Position numbers and translations under genes: made by a program | The notes under the pieces: generated by a model | What the model was told of the DNA's origin: nothing | The model's input: only the letters and a program-made list of their open reading frames with translations | Database searches by the model: none | Source of the DNA: Calendula officinalis | Taxonomy: Eukaryota; Streptophyta; Magnoliopsida; Asterales; Asteraceae | Assembly: GCA_963853835.1 (NCBI GenBank) | Contig: OY970828.1 | Coordinates: 65,278,861-65,342,860 of the forward strand | Length of the DNA: 64,000 nt | Direction: 5' to 3' | Shown here: positions 46,105 to 58,091 of the stretch, one piece after another | How the letters are laid out: every line of letters starts with the position of its first letter | How positions within the stretch are numbered: position 1 is the stretch's first letter

Positions 46105-46378
46105 TTTCTAATTTATGAATAAAATTAGGATAAAGTACAATATGATAAAGATAATCAAAGGCTTTGTTACGTTTCCGATATATAATTTGTTGTTCGTGGA
46201 GTTGTCGGAGGGATAAGCTGTTGAGACTTCTTTCTCAGTCACTGTCATCGACTGTCGTCACTAATTCTCCCTACCTTCCATCTCACTCCGCCCCCAAATT
46301 TCTCTCTCACACGCACAACTCCCACACCAAAATCTCCGATCTCGTCTTTCTCTCTCTAAAATCTGCGACTAAGCCTTC

Positions 46379-48088
46379 ATGAATTTCGCACGCATTTCAA
46401 ATCTCCAGTTCGTTACCATCAAAACGCTATCTCTATTCGTAGTATTACTATTATTGGGTATTCACTCCACCGATGCCTCAATCCACGTGTACGATCGAGA
46501 TCCATTTCGAGAAGTCGGCAATGCTTACCTTGTCTCCGGCGGTAGCGAAGGTCTCGCCGCATCTCGTACCCTAAGTCCACTCCCTCGCCATTCACCTTCC
46601 GCCAATGCTAATGACGGTCGTTCGTATATCGGGTAATATTTTGTCTCCCTCGATGTTTATATGTGTAATTTCGAGATGCAGTATCAGATCTGTGGTCACA
46701 TTGGATCAAGCTTCTTACATATCTTTTGATTGCTTGAGTACTTGAAAGTATATAACACTTTTAGTATATATCTTGCTGATTATTTGAAAATTGAATACTT
46801 AAAATTAACTAATTTGTCCAATTTGAGCGGGATGCGATGATGTGAGGATGACAAACCTGAATTGCACATGTTCTGTAGACTTGATAGATAGAACAATATA
46901 ATCACATGAACTGGACTTATGACAATTTTATGTCCTAAATATGCCAATACAAACTTCTGTGTTGTTACTGTGGTAGTGTAGATGTAATTGTTATAAAATG
47001 AGATGATAACCTTTAATGAAAACAAAATGGTTCATGAATCATGATCTGTTATGTTCATTTACTCTCCCATTTTAATTTTGTTAAAATACAAACATTTGTA
47101 GAATTCAGAACATCACATTTCGGAGAACAGAAGCATCTGCAGCCAAACATTCAAAAACAGAACGTCGTACCGGATTAGTACAAGTCATAATATTTGAAGC
47201 TGAAGACCGTGATAACATCAGTGGGTCCCCATACGGAGGACAAAGATCCATTTGTTGCACTCCTGATTTAGCTAAACTAGAAGGCTGTAAACAAGGAGAA
47301 GTTATCAGAATACCTTCCAAAACAGATCCTAGCTGGCCTGTAACTGTCAATGTCTATTTTCGTGGTAAATCCTTAACCGCACAACTAAAAACAACAGAAG
47401 CTTACATCACAAAAACCGGTATGTACAACTTATTCTTCATTTCATGCGATCCAACCCTCAAAGGGTTGACCATAAGTGGTCAAACTTCATGGAAGAATCC
47501 GGATGGTTACTTACCAGGAAGAATGGCCCCTTTTAAGAAATTTTATGTGATTATGTGTTTCGCGTATTTGCTACTTTGTATCGCGTGGTTTTCTCAATAT
47601 GTGAGATTTTGGGATGATGTTTTACACCTTCAACATTGTATTAGCGGTGTAGTTGCTGTTGGTTTGTTTGAAATGATACTTTGGTACTTTGATTATTCCT
47701 ATTTTAACAATTCGGGAACAAGACCAGTTGTGATGACATCATGGGTTGTGACCATTGGATCTTTAAGGAAAACGGTTTCACGGTTGTTAGTGTTGTGTGT
47801 TTCTATGGGATATGGTGTTGTTCGTCCTACACTTGGTGGACTTACAACAAAAGTTATGCTTATTGGTGTGACTTATTTTGTATCAACCGAATTGCTGAAT
47901 GTTACCGAGAATGTGGGGACCATTAGTGACATAGCGGGAAGAGCGAGGGTGATTTTGGTACTTCCTAATGCACTTTTGGATGCTTTTTTGATCATGTGGA
48001 TATTTACTTCTCTTTCAAAGACTCTCACACAGTTACAGGTTATGCTTTTTTTATTTAATCTTGCTTTTAATTTTATTATTATTATTAC

Positions 48089-48176
<88 letters not shown>

Positions 48177-48814
48177 TGTGAAAACTAATAATACAAAGTT
48201 TTGATTGGTATAGGCAAAGAGGAGTTCAGTGAAGTTGGATACCTACAGGAAATTTTCAAATGCATTATTAGTGACAGTTGTTCTTTCGGTTTTTTGGATC
48301 GGATATGAGGTATGTATTTTCAGGTCAAAGTGGGCGGGCGGGTTGAAAAGGATCCATGGGTTGAAATGGTGTGGGTTGGGTTGTTTGTGCATTACCTATA
48401 TATATAATCATATACTTGATGTAGGTTTATTTCAAAGCAACTGATCCTTTCAACGAGAGGTGGCAAAGTGGGTGGATTATCACTGCATTTTGGGACATTC
48501 TTGCATTTGCATTACTCTCTGTTATCTGCTATCTGTGGGCCCCATCACACACTTCTCAAAGGTAAATCACTTATATTTATATTTTATGTTTTGTGCTTAA
48601 CTCTCGCTACACGGTGACATCATCAAATAGATATGCGTACTCAGAAGAAAAAGGTGAAGATTCTGATGGAGAAGAAACCGAAGCACTTTACAGCAGAACA
48701 CCCCAAGGTGGTGACATCAGCTTAGTCAAACAAGAAAAAAATGGTCAAAATCGGGATGAATTTGATTTAGATGATGATGATGATGATAATCAAGAAGAAG
48801 GCAAAAGAGAATAA
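46379..48814 (+). CDS. TMEM87/lung-seven-transmembrane-family protein
   Basis: Five coding exons: 46379-46632, 47102-48038, 48214-48309, 48425-48561 and 48631-48814. All introns are GT-AG and phases agree, giving 535 residues. A signal peptide (about 15-34) is followed by a lumenal domain starting with SIHVYDRDPFREVGNAYLVSGG and including an ISGSPYGGQRSICCTPDLAK stretch. A seven-helix membrane region runs from about residue 228 (FYVIMCFAYLLLCIAWFS) to about 470. The cytosolic tail is acidic, with a D-rich stretch near its end. This is the GOST/TMEM87 architecture, whose members act in the Golgi and endomembrane system; the exact role in plants is not settled. The gene appears intact. Intron 2 contains a long ATT microsatellite. 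Confidence 0.9.
48073..48176 (+). repeat. ATT microsatellite in intron 2 of the TMEM87-like gene
   Basis: About 34 units of ATT with one interruption (attactatt) lie 35 bases after the splice donor and 37 bases before the acceptor. Confidence 0.95.
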
Positions 48815-49894
48815 TCCCAAAGGGGGAGAAGAATGTGTAATATGCTTTAAATTCACAATATTCTTGAGTTATTGAGTGACTATAAGATTTTGATCACACT
48901 ATTTTTTAATTAGTTGTTTGCTTATATGTAACATAACAATTGTCATTTCATTCACAGTATTATATAGCTGTACAAGTAAGCTTTCTGATCACAAAAAAAG
49001 AAGGATAATATACATGTAGTTATGTATCACTAGCTTTCACGACATACAGAAAACTATTTTTATATTGGACTACGACTTGAAGCCGCATAGTTCTAATATA
49101 TATCTATATACTAGTTTCATAACCCGCCCGATTAGCGGGCTAGCTGTAAGAAATATAATATATAATGATGAAAAAAACGTAAGAAATTATATAGACAACT
49201 ATTATTAAAATGATGATTAAAGGTTTTGTTGTACATGAATAATCGGTAAAAATAAATCAAAAAAGAAAACGAAATTTTATTGTATAAGACGTTTGTTGTT
49301 GAGTTTGTATAGTTACCATCTTGGTCGCAACAAATAATTTTCAACCATTTGTTTCTCTTTACTCTTGATACATCAACATATAGTTGGTCATGTGAGAATA
49401 CTGATATTTGGACAAACAAATCAACCCATGACAATGTTCGTCCATGGTTTTTTTAATAGTCATTGAAAAACGTACTTAAATAGGAAATTGTCTTCGACTC
49501 AATTTGAAAGGCATAATTTTGTTGTAAGGACTAATAATCATACGTGGGATAACACAAATTGTACAAACGTTGTCACGATCTTACCTTCAATTATATTAGC
49601 CTAGTTCTATTGCATAAATCTACTTTCTGATCAATGTTTTGCATACACATTACAGGAGCATCTATCTTTAACTTCAATATATGATGCGTGACACCTGACA
49701 TTTCTATAGTATACAAGAATTATGTGGTGTAAAGATCGAGGCTAAACATAGTATCATCAACAATTTCATGTGTGAGTGTTGATAATAATATGTTTAGACT
49801 ATAATATTTTTGGATCATAATATTTTTAAACATTGATTATTATAACTTTCGATCATAATAAAATTGGATTATAATAAATTTGGATCGTAACATT
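48815..49894. other. Intergenic DNA after the TMEM87-like gene
   Basis: 3' untranslated region and spacer. At 49118-49141 the sequence cccgcccgattagcgggctag forms a small GC-rich hairpin ending in CTAG. This recalls a Helitron-type end, but I see no matching other end. No gene. Confidence 0.5.
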
Positions 49895-50632
49895 TTGTGA
49901 TCCTAACATTTTGTGACCATAATAAATTTAAATTACATTTTTAGATCATAAGAATTTTTTCGTAAAATGTATGAACCATCACATTTTTTTGTTCAAATTT
50001 TTATGTCCATACTCATTTCGTAAAGAATTTAATTTTAAAAACTTTTATTTTCTTAAAATTTTTGTGATTATAACATTTTATGATCATAATAAATTTAAAC
50101 TACACTTTTAGATCATAAGATTTTTTTTTCGTAAAATGTTTGAACCATGACATTTTTTTTCAAATTTTTATGACTATACTCATTTCATAAATAATTTAAT
50201 TTTAAGAACTTTGATTTTCTTAAAATTTTGAGATTATAACATTTTGTGATCATAATAAATTTAAATTACATTTTTAGATCATAAGATATTTTTCGTAAAA
50301 TGTTTGAACAATTGTTGGGTCACATTTATTGTAACCAATAGTCTAGAGACCATTTTGTATTTAGTCAAAACTTTGGCTAGGTATATATATAGTAAGTAGT
50401 AACCTAATTTGCATAATCTTGCCCAAATTGTAGCATCCCCTATCAATAGCAAAGTGTTCAAATATTTCATCCATCTTAATCTTCCTATATTATCACTTGT
50501 TTATGCTTAATCTATGAATTAATCATTGAATTCACAATCTGCAACCATGACATTTTTTTTTTCAAATTTTGTTGACTATACTCATTGCGTAAAGAATTTA
50601 ATTTTAAGAACTTTGATTTTCTTAAAAAATTT
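49895..50632. repeat. AT-rich tandem repeat, about 167-bp period, three units
   Basis: The phrase aaatttaaaytacatttttag followed by atcataag recurs at about 49922, 50090 and 50254, each followed by tcgtaaaatgt and a gaaccatgacatttttt block. The third unit is split by a solo LTR at 50313. Confidence 0.8.
50313..50543 (+). mobile_element. Small solo LTR in the tandem repeat
   Basis: 231 bp starting TGTTGGGTCAC and ending aatctgca, with acaat before it and accat after it. The intact repeat units read gaaccatgac at this point, so accat was the target and one base has since changed. It contains ggtatatatatag as a possible TATA box. Confidence 0.7.
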
Positions 50633-50732
50633 TGTTTACAAATAAAAAACAAAGCTATGGGCGAAAACGAACCGAGGGAAGACATGAATATGTTTCCATA
50701 TAAAGAAGAAGTTAATTGTCTATTATGCCCTT

Positions 50733-50978
50733 TGAGTCAGCGTCCATATCATCATTAAGAATCAATGTTATTGGTACATGACATCAAATTAAAATCATGT
50801 CCTTGCTCCATATATAGGTAGGAGACTCCTTAATAAACCATTTAGGGGATATGGGTATTTTGATAATTACATTAATTTAAGGAATTTTTATTTCTAATAT
50901 ATCTATATCTATACTCCTTAATAAACCATTTAGGGGATATGGACATTTTGAGAATTACATTAATCTAAGGAATTTTAA
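50733..50978. repeat. Dispersed repeat with an 88-bp tandem duplication
   Basis: 50733-50825 resembles the first 110 bases of the window. The phrase actccttaataaaccattta plus the next ~45 bases occurs at 50825 and again at 50913, nearly unchanged. Confidence 0.6.
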
Positions 50979-51274
50979 GGAAACGATTTCAATAATGATT
51001 GAGATGATGATTATTGTTTCAGTTTTTTTTTCTCTCAATTAGCTGCTCTTTAAATTATGTACTGATTATTTGTCATGATGATTATCAGTTGCCAAATTTA
51101 TCAGGTTCTTTCTATCTAAATTTATTAACCCCTAAAATGGATTGAAATTAGGGTTCACATGTTTCATTTAATTGCAACATAGGTTATATATTGTTTATAT
51201 GATTATAGTTCATGAACAAACACTTGGTGACGTATTTTTTTATTTTTATTTTAAGAATCACTCATGAATTCTTA

Positions 51275-52214
51275 GGTGTTGTTTGGTTCACTAGAATATT
51301 TATGATGGTATTGGAATTTATGAAGGAATTGGAATTTGTGTGAATTGGATTCCAATTCCACATTATGTTTGGTTGGTAGGAAATAAAATTTGTGGAAAAT
51401 TGGTGGAGGTGGTGTCGGCGGGTGGTGGTGACGGGTGACGGCGGCGGAGGCGGGTGCCGACGATGGTGGTGGTGGCGGCGGACGGGTGGCGGTGGCAGTT
51501 GGTGGCGGTGGTGATGGCGGGTGGTGGTGGTGGGTGGTGGTGGTGGCGGTGGCGGGTGGTGGTGGTGGTGACGGGTGATGGCGGAGGAGGCGGGTGCCGA
51601 CGATGGTGGTGGTGGCAGGCGGGTGGTGGTGGCGAACAAGTGGCGGTGGCAGGTGGTGGCGGTGGCAGATGGTGGTGGTGGCGGTGGCAGGTGGTGGCGG
51701 TGGCAGGTGGTGGCGGTAGTGATGGCGGGTGGTGGTAGTGGGTGGTGGTGGCGGCGGTGGCAGGTGGTGGTGGTGACGGGTGACGGCGGCGGAGGCGGGT
51801 GCCGACGATGGTGGTGGTGGCAGGCGGGTGGTGGCGGCGAACGGGTGACGGTGGCGGGTGGTGGCGGGTGGTGGTGGTGACGGCGGTGGCGGGTGGTGGT
51901 GGTGGTGACGGGTGACGGCGGAGGCGGGTGCCGACGATGGTGGTGGTGGCAGGCGGGTAGTGGCGGCGGACGGGTGGCGGGTGGTGATAGGTTTAGGTTG
52001 AATGTATGTTTGATGGTAGTAAAGTAATACTCCACATTCCATCAACATGGGATTTTAAAATCCCTCCTTGAATGGAAGGAATCTAAATTCCATTGTTTGA
52101 TGGAATTAATTTCCAAGATGAATTCTAATTCCTTCCAACCAAACATGTGAATCTTTAGGAATTGGATTCCAATTCCCTCAAATTCCTAAGGAATCCTGCG
52201 AACCAAATGAACCC
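51275..52214. mobile_element. Tourist/Harbinger-type MITE carrying a GC-rich minisatellite
   Basis: Flanked by TTA (51272-51274 and 52215-52217). Terminal repeats GGTGTTGTTTGGTTC and the complement of GGGTTCATTTGGTTC match at 11 of 15 positions. Subterminal parts repeat ggaattggattccaattcc in both orientations. The centre is the minisatellite at 51400-51985. It has no real coding capacity. Confidence 0.7.
51400..51985 (+). repeat. GGTGGCGG-type minisatellite
   Basis: About 585 bp of irregular ggtggtggcggtggc units with a longer-order repeat of gaggcgggtgccgacgatgg, seen four times (about 51447, 51588, 51793, 51923). The long proline/histidine-rich frames on both strands are by-products of this composition. 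Confidence 0.9.
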
Positions 52215-52337
52215 TTATTTTCATTTCATTTACAGAATACAACTGTTTTTTTTTGGGAAGAAAACAATGGAGATTACAAGGAGTGCAAATCCAATGAATT
52301 TTGAACGTCTGTTTCTGAATTATGCTTGACTCATAAT

Positions 52338-55300
52338 TTTTTTTTTACATAATGGATATTTCATTGATAAAGATCATTTTTTACACGGATAAAGAATGTA
52401 AACGGGCAACAAGCTGCGCCGCTATCCCTTTTTGAATGGCAAAACTAATTCTTTTAAAAACAACGTTTGTGGATCTAGGTGTCATAAGATTGCTATGCAT
52501 AACACGTTGGACTCTGTTGAGAAGCTCCACTGCCTCAGGTGCAAGGAAACCGAAAGTGTCAAATGCAAAAGGAATAAACACGTGTTGATTTCCAATGCAT
52601 GCTTTCTCTTGCTTTGTCACTTTGCACGAGGCGGCTTTCAAAGCAGCTTGTCCCACCGTAACACCCCGACTACTCAAACCAACGAGAGGAGAAACTCCGA
52701 TTAGATCCACACACGCGTGCTTCCCCCCAACCCATCCAAAAACCAAAATGTCAGCAGGTCTAAGTGTGGATCTTCTATCCAACGGGTCAGTCAAAAAGTT
52801 CACAGGTGCTTCTTTCCTTGCAGAGATCCCAGCACGCCTACATATGTCAAAAAGGACATCTCGAACCATATCGTGTCGGTACTTGAAACCCGGGAGCTCT
52901 TTACAATGAATAGCATGTTCCCCAAAGGAATCCAAACAGGCCTTGCGACAAACAGGGCATAACGCATCAACCGGAAATAATGGAATCATGAGACGATACT
53001 TAAGAATGGCACGATATTCCACAGGTGACATATGTTGACCTAGCCCATCTATGGGAATAGCAAGAAGATAATCCTGAGCATGAGGTGCCCGTAAACAATC
53101 AAAAACCGCTTTCTGTCTCACATTCATGTCGAAACGAACTTCGAAATCCTTGACCATTTCACTAAAAAGGGCACTCGCCAATGTTTGTTGGGCTTTAGAG
53201 GGGCGGTTAGTGAAGCCACTAAAATCGAAGCTCGGAATCATATCACGAAGACGAGCCAAAGCACAACCATAATCGTCATCCATACAAGATATTCCGCTGA
53301 CACGTAAGATGTGATCCTGAAGCACCCAAAATTGGGCCCTCGAGTCCACAAAAGCATAAGAAGAAACCATGTTTGCCGAGTAAAAACCCAAACCACCGGA
53401 ACGAATGGGTAGAGAAGCGAGTTGCCACTGTAAGTCTCCAAAGAAAGGCCCTCCACATACCACAATGTTCTCAATCGACTCACGCAATCCTTTGTCAAAG
53501 ACCAAAGATGCCTCCTCCATGTGTACAGGTTGACAAGTTCTTAAACCAAAAAAGAGTTTGGCAATACCCATACATGATCATAGTAAAAGGAGCTCACTCT
53601 GCGGGTCATGTAACTGTGGAAGGAGTCTCATCAAATCAACAGCATTTGTAGCTCTCCTCATAGCCAACTCAGTAATAAAATTTGGGTCTCTACTAACAGC
53701 TCCCCCAAGAAGCTTCACACCCAATGATGGCCTTCTGATATCGACAGGGAATAAACCCTCACGAGGTTTCATTCCATTACACGAGGGCCAAAATAATTCG
53801 GTCTTCTTGATATTAAGTTCTAGACCCAAACTCGGACCACTAACCCTTATAATGTCTAACACCCGGGCCACCTCTTGAGCATCTCCAATGACAGTCCCAT
53901 CGTCAAGATACCAAGCATGAATAAGAAGCTTGCAATTGTCTCTGATCTTATGTATTAGCGGGTGCAATACAAGAGCAAAAAGAAGGGGTCCCAAAGGGTC
54001 ACCTTGTTGCACCCCAGTAGCAGACCATATATGCGAGTCTCCTATATACAACCTCGATGTCTGCCCATATAAGAAATTCACCCATAATGAAATAGAGGGA
54101 CACCTCACTCTAACCTCATGGAGCGAGGTTGATCTATCCACAAGGTTAAAAGCATTCGAGAAGTTCACTGTAAGCATTGCAAGAGACCCATCAATATGAT
54201 ATTCACTAAGCACCCTATTGGCACTGTGTAAAACTGCCTCAGCACCACCTGACACTCCAACTCCAAACTGAAAATCACCAAGGTACTTAGACATTTCTTT
54301 ACCCACACATTTCATAGCAACCTTGGAAACCAAACGCCTCCAAATAGTGCCTACTGCAATAGGCCTTATCCCGTTATCTGGTTTAAGGAGTGGCGTGAGA
54401 GGGGCAGAAGCAATAAACTCAGCTAATATAGGCGGACACCTGCCTGCTAACCACAAATTAACGACTGAGGTGATTGCTTTCAATAGGTCTGTGGCAGTAA
54501 CAGATCCCTCACCACATAAAGCATCTAAAATATGTTGTGCCCTCAAACCATCTCTCCCACATGAAGTACCTTTGGGGAAAGATTTAATGCAACAAAGGAC
54601 ACTATCAAACTCTGCAGCAAGGGGAGGCTCAGAAAATGTGTGGCTCGACATGGAAGGGGGTGGCTTGTAGGGATGCTTAGCCTCCAAGGCTTTAATGGTA
54701 TCAACACAATATGGAGCAACGCCGGAAGAAGATAACACTTTCCCTGCTGCTGAAAAATGCCCATCGGCAACCTTGCGAAGACACTGCCTAACATTGGTGT
54801 TACTCGATGTGCTCTGCTGCAAAAAATCACCTCCTCCCTGACCCAAAAACCCTGACCCAGAAGCATCCAACATTTTTTTAACTAACGTTGTAATACCATC
54901 CTCTTTCCCCCATGTAGTCAGAGATTCTAATATAGAATTTTGTTGCAAGTATTTTCTATTACTGGACCTACGTTCTTGTCTATTATTGGGCCTACACACC
55001 TGAAGCGTGCAACGTGGAAAGAGAAGCAACCGAACCCACGCCTCAACAGAGTCGGGGTGGGCAACCACCTTGTAAAGAACGTTTTTCAACGCTAAAGAGA
55101 AGGAGAGACGACATCCATGAGGAATACATTTGACGGTGGTAATACGCTTTCTAAAAACAAGATCAAGAAGCATAGCATCCAGAACCGGCCCCTCAGATAC
55201 TCTTGCCATAAACTCCATATTAGAAGGCTTTGGAATGCCAACAATGTAACGCTCATATCGTTGGACCCTTTAAGAAAACGGACAAGACCATCCTGGTGGT

Positions 55301-55981
55301 GACAAGCACGGGACACCGCATGTAAAGTCATACACTTCCCACACAACCATTGGTCAAAAACCTTTAAAGTTTCCTCCATAGCGGAAAATAATCCTTGATC
55401 TGAAATAAGAGCATCACGTAAGACACATTTACGTTCATCAGTTGAAAGGTGAACCCTTTTGAGATGAGAAACCAAACGAGCAATCCCTTTATTGCCCAAT
55501 ACACCATCCGGGCAACAATGAAATCCACGGAAAGGACAAGGCCAAATCTCATCCGAAGAGGAAGAGGTGGAAGACATGAAGAAAATAAAAAAGGAGAAAC
55601 GATTTTAAGAAATAAATCAATGGATTCGAAACAAGAAAGCGAAAATAAAAATGTTTGTTTAAGATGTCGTAAACAAGAGGCAAAAGAACAAGAAGAGAGT
55701 TTCAAGAAAGAAACTCATTAATATAGAATAAGAAACACATTAATTAGGAAACAATATGTAAGTTTTTGGTTGAGGCATTTTCACAAACACTTGGTGGGCA
55801 TATGGAAAAATTGATAGCAAAATGACTTCTAAGTATTGTTTGATTGGGAAAAGGTAGAAAGGCATCTTGGATCATCAAATAAAACACAGTATTGTGAAAA
55901 ATGAAGATGATAAATTCAAAAAAGAGAGGAGAAAAAATTGTGAAAGCTAGGTCAGCTGCATCCAAATGTTGGTCAGCTTCA
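52338..55981 (-). mobile_element. LINE-like non-LTR retrotransposon with a restriction-like endonuclease
   Basis: The element runs on the minus strand and ends in a short poly(A) (T-run at about 52337-52346). The 9-base word actcataat lies at 52329-52337 and again at 55982-55990, as expected for target-primed insertion. One protein occupies 52381-55577. Domain order is N-terminal C2H2-like zinc finger, RT, then C-terminal zinc finger and endonuclease. Confidence 0.8.
52381..55577 (-). pseudogene. Reverse transcriptase/endonuclease protein of the LINE-like element
   Basis: Three pieces of about 1050 residues. 55092-55577 has a zinc finger (CPFRGFHCCPD, then SHLKRVH). A one-base frameshift near 55255 leads to 53578-55218, the RT: CGRDGLRAQHILDAL, PLTPLLKPDNGIRPIAVG, GVQQGDPLGPLLFALVLHPL and the catalytic box YLDDGT. 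A TGA where an Arg codon is expected (53575-53577) separates 52381-53571. That part has a CPVCRKACLDSFGEHAIHC finger and a nuclease-like block RPADILVFGWVGGKHACVDL, similar to restriction-like endonucleases of R2/NeSL-type elements. In RT motif A the usual catalytic Asp is Asn (TVNFSNAF), so the polymerase should be inactive even without the stop. I recall close relatives in Asteraceae genomes. Confidence 0.85.
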
Positions 55982-55990
55982 ACTCATAAT

Positions 55991-56560
55991 GAAAATTGAA
56001 GACTTAACTAAAGATAGTCTTATGTTCAATGTCTTAATTCTAAATCAGTTTTATGATATCATCAATTTAATCCTTCTCACTTTCATGTTAAGTTTTTCAA
56101 AATTCCTATTTATGTGTATGATATACGAATTATAGTTTGAAAGATTGTACTATAATTCACGAATTTTAGTTGGCAATTTAACAAATTATAGAGCAGTTTT
56201 TGTTTTTTTCTTAATTATCTTTTCTCCTTTCTGCAGGTTTAATTCACTATCATTATTTAGGAGCTATCCATGAAAATGGTTATACATGAAACCATATTTT
56301 TATTTAAAAGTTTTTGAATGTTAATGTGGATCCGTTTGTTGAGCAATATAACCCAACTTTATCTGTCTTTGTCATTTTCCAAGTTTACCTTGGTATAATG
56401 GCACCTCAATTTACAGGTTAGGCTAATTGATGTCTATAAAGTATTTCTTGTGCATGTGAAAGATATTGATATTGCTTTACTTATACTTATTATCCCCAAT
56501 GGTTAACCTCACAATGACTTATTACTTTTGTCACATCAACCAAAAACCTATTTATAAAAA
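55991..56560. other. Intergenic DNA
   Basis: No gene. The phrase ccaatggttaacct at 56498 repeats the terminal part of the MITE that starts at 56561. Confidence 0.5.
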
Positions 56561-57194
56561 GCATCTCCAATGGTTAACCTTTTAAAAAGTTTTTTCTTAC
56601 TCCCTCCGTCCCATTTTAAATGTCCAGTATACTATTTTAGTTTGTCCCACAAAGAGTGTCATTTCCTAAATTTCAACCAATCAAAAAACATTTAAGTGGG
56701 AAAGAGAAAATTTGATTGGTAATATTATATAATTAATGCACTTTTCTTAAACTGTGTGCTTTTTTGTAGTGGACAATTAAAGTGGGACGGAGGGAGTATT
56801 AAATTACTAGTTTACCTTTATGTATCTTAAATGTTTTATAAATACCCCTCAAATATAATTTGACAATTTTTATAACATTTTATAAAACTTAACATATCAC
56901 AAAAAAAACAAAACTAATCATCATGCTTGTTCTTTAAAAAAAATATTGAAATAGAACAAAGTTGTCATTTATTGTTATATATATAGTAAAGGATTTATAT
57001 GATAGGGGTTGAAATGTAAAATTAGTAAATATATGGACTAAATAAATTAAACATTGAAAGTAAGTTAAGAGGTTATGGAAGAATAAGTCATTTGAATAAG
57101 CTTCTAAAAAAGTTTTTCACTCCAATAGTAAAAAGTCATCTAAAAACTTATTTAAATAGTAATAAGCTTTACAAAAAGCTTCCATTGGAGATGC
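56561..57194. mobile_element. MITE with GCATCTCCAATGG ends, holding a nested Stowaway
   Basis: The 13-bp perfect terminal inverted repeats are gcatctccaatgg (56561-56573) and ccattggagatgc (57182-57194). Without the nested element it is about 435 bp, AT-rich and non-coding. I see no clean target duplication, so the superfamily is open. Confidence 0.7.
56600..56796. mobile_element. Stowaway MITE
   Basis: 197 bp with CTCCCTCCGTCCC ends in perfect inverted orientation and TA on both sides (56598-56599 and 56797-56798). These are the standard Stowaway (Tc1/mariner) hallmarks. The subterminal parts pair further (attttaaatgtcca against tggacaattaaagt). Confidence 0.95.
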
Positions 57195-57282
57195 TCTAAG
57201 ATGCAATCCTTTTATAGGTTAATGTAGATTACTCAATAACTTTTTAATTTAATAAATTCTAATTAAAATTTCAATGATTAAA

Positions 57283-57397
57283 CCCGTTTGACCCGATTCA
57301 GTTTTCGTCGGTTGGAAGGTGAGTTGAGACATTAATTTGACATAAACTGACGGTATCAGTTTGTGTAATGGTTGGGAGTGTTGTTATGCAACACTTT
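57283..57397. repeat. Fragment related to the 1150-1265 repeat, inverted
   Basis: tcggttggaaggtgagttgag and gtatcagtttgtgtaatggtt match the reverse complement of parts of 1170-1265. It is a partial, diverged copy of the MITE-like family at the start of the window. Confidence 0.55.
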
Positions 57398-57654
57398 TAA
57401 GAATAATCTAACAACCTCTAAATTATCAAAGGCTTGAAAAAGAAAAATCAGGGTTGAACAGATTGGCATGATGGGGTAGTAATCCTAACGACGAATAAAA
57501 ATTATTTAAATTGTATTATAAGTACAATTATCTTCTCAAGACTATATGATATTTGATCCGACATTTATTTTGAGAAAATCAATCATAGAAACATTTAATT
57601 AATTACCAGCTTAGCATTAATAAGAGATCAAAACATCCATAAAAGCTTAAAAGA

Positions 57655-58005
57655 TTAACACCACCATTGACAATGACACATTGTTGCATATACGAATGTT
57701 CCCCACGCCTTCTTCCCCTTAAAACTCTTACAATAACCATTACACTTTGGATTTTCACAATCACCATCAGTCCATTTATGATAATAATCACATACACTGA
57801 TATTTATCTTTGATGGGATATTATCGTCACCTGACACTACCAATAGTATTGCAAAATTCATGTTAAAACCCATGCAATGAGACAAAGAGTTAAAAATAAT
57901 AAAATACGTTTATACAAATATAAGTAAAAATTTACCTGCTGGTGTTATATATGCAGTTGTTGTGATAACTAATAAAAGGGTAACAAACACGCTAATAAGC
58001 TTCAT
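57655..58005 (-). CDS. Small secreted cysteine-rich (defensin-like) peptide
   Basis: Two exons on the minus strand, 57936-58005 and 57655-57836, joined by a 99-bp GT-AG intron, give 83 residues. Residues 1-23 form a signal peptide (MKLISVFVTLLLVITTTAYI). The mature part has seven cysteines in order C-x10-C-x4-C-x3-C-x17-C-x-C-x3-C. The intron near the signal-peptide end, the CxxxC and CxC spacings and the size fit the defensin-like family of plants, though one of the usual eight cysteines is missing. A defence or signalling role is the family expectation only. A TATA box is at 58084-58091. Confidence 0.75.
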
Positions 58006-58083
58006 TGCTACTATTTTGTAGCTTTACTTTTGTATATTCAAACAAAGATCCAAACAATGTATTGAAAACACTGCATAATCAGC

Positions 58084-58091
58084 TTTTTATA
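58084..58091 (-). promoter_or_regulatory. TATA box of the defensin-like gene
   Basis: The minus strand reads TATAAAAA, 79 bases before the start codon. Confidence 0.6.

Noticed and set aside
46164..46382. Upstream 72-residue ORF before the TMEM87-like start
   Set aside because: It lies in the pyrimidine-rich leader, ends at the real ATG and has no resemblance to a known peptide. A regulatory upstream ORF cannot be claimed from sequence alone.
48039..48188. C-terminal isoleucine run extending the TMEM87-like exon
   Set aside because: This is intron read-through into the ATT microsatellite. The donor at 48039 and acceptor at 48213 give a continuous family-like protein.
49097..49141. Helitron 3' end (GC-rich hairpin ending CTAG)
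   Set aside because: The hairpin is suggestive, but no TC-start partner, A-T insertion site or Rep/helicase sequence could be paired with it.
51262..52048. Long proline/histidine-rich and glycine/tryptophan-rich ORFs on both strands
   Set aside because: They arise from the ggtggcgg minisatellite, are open in several frames at once and have no domain or start context.
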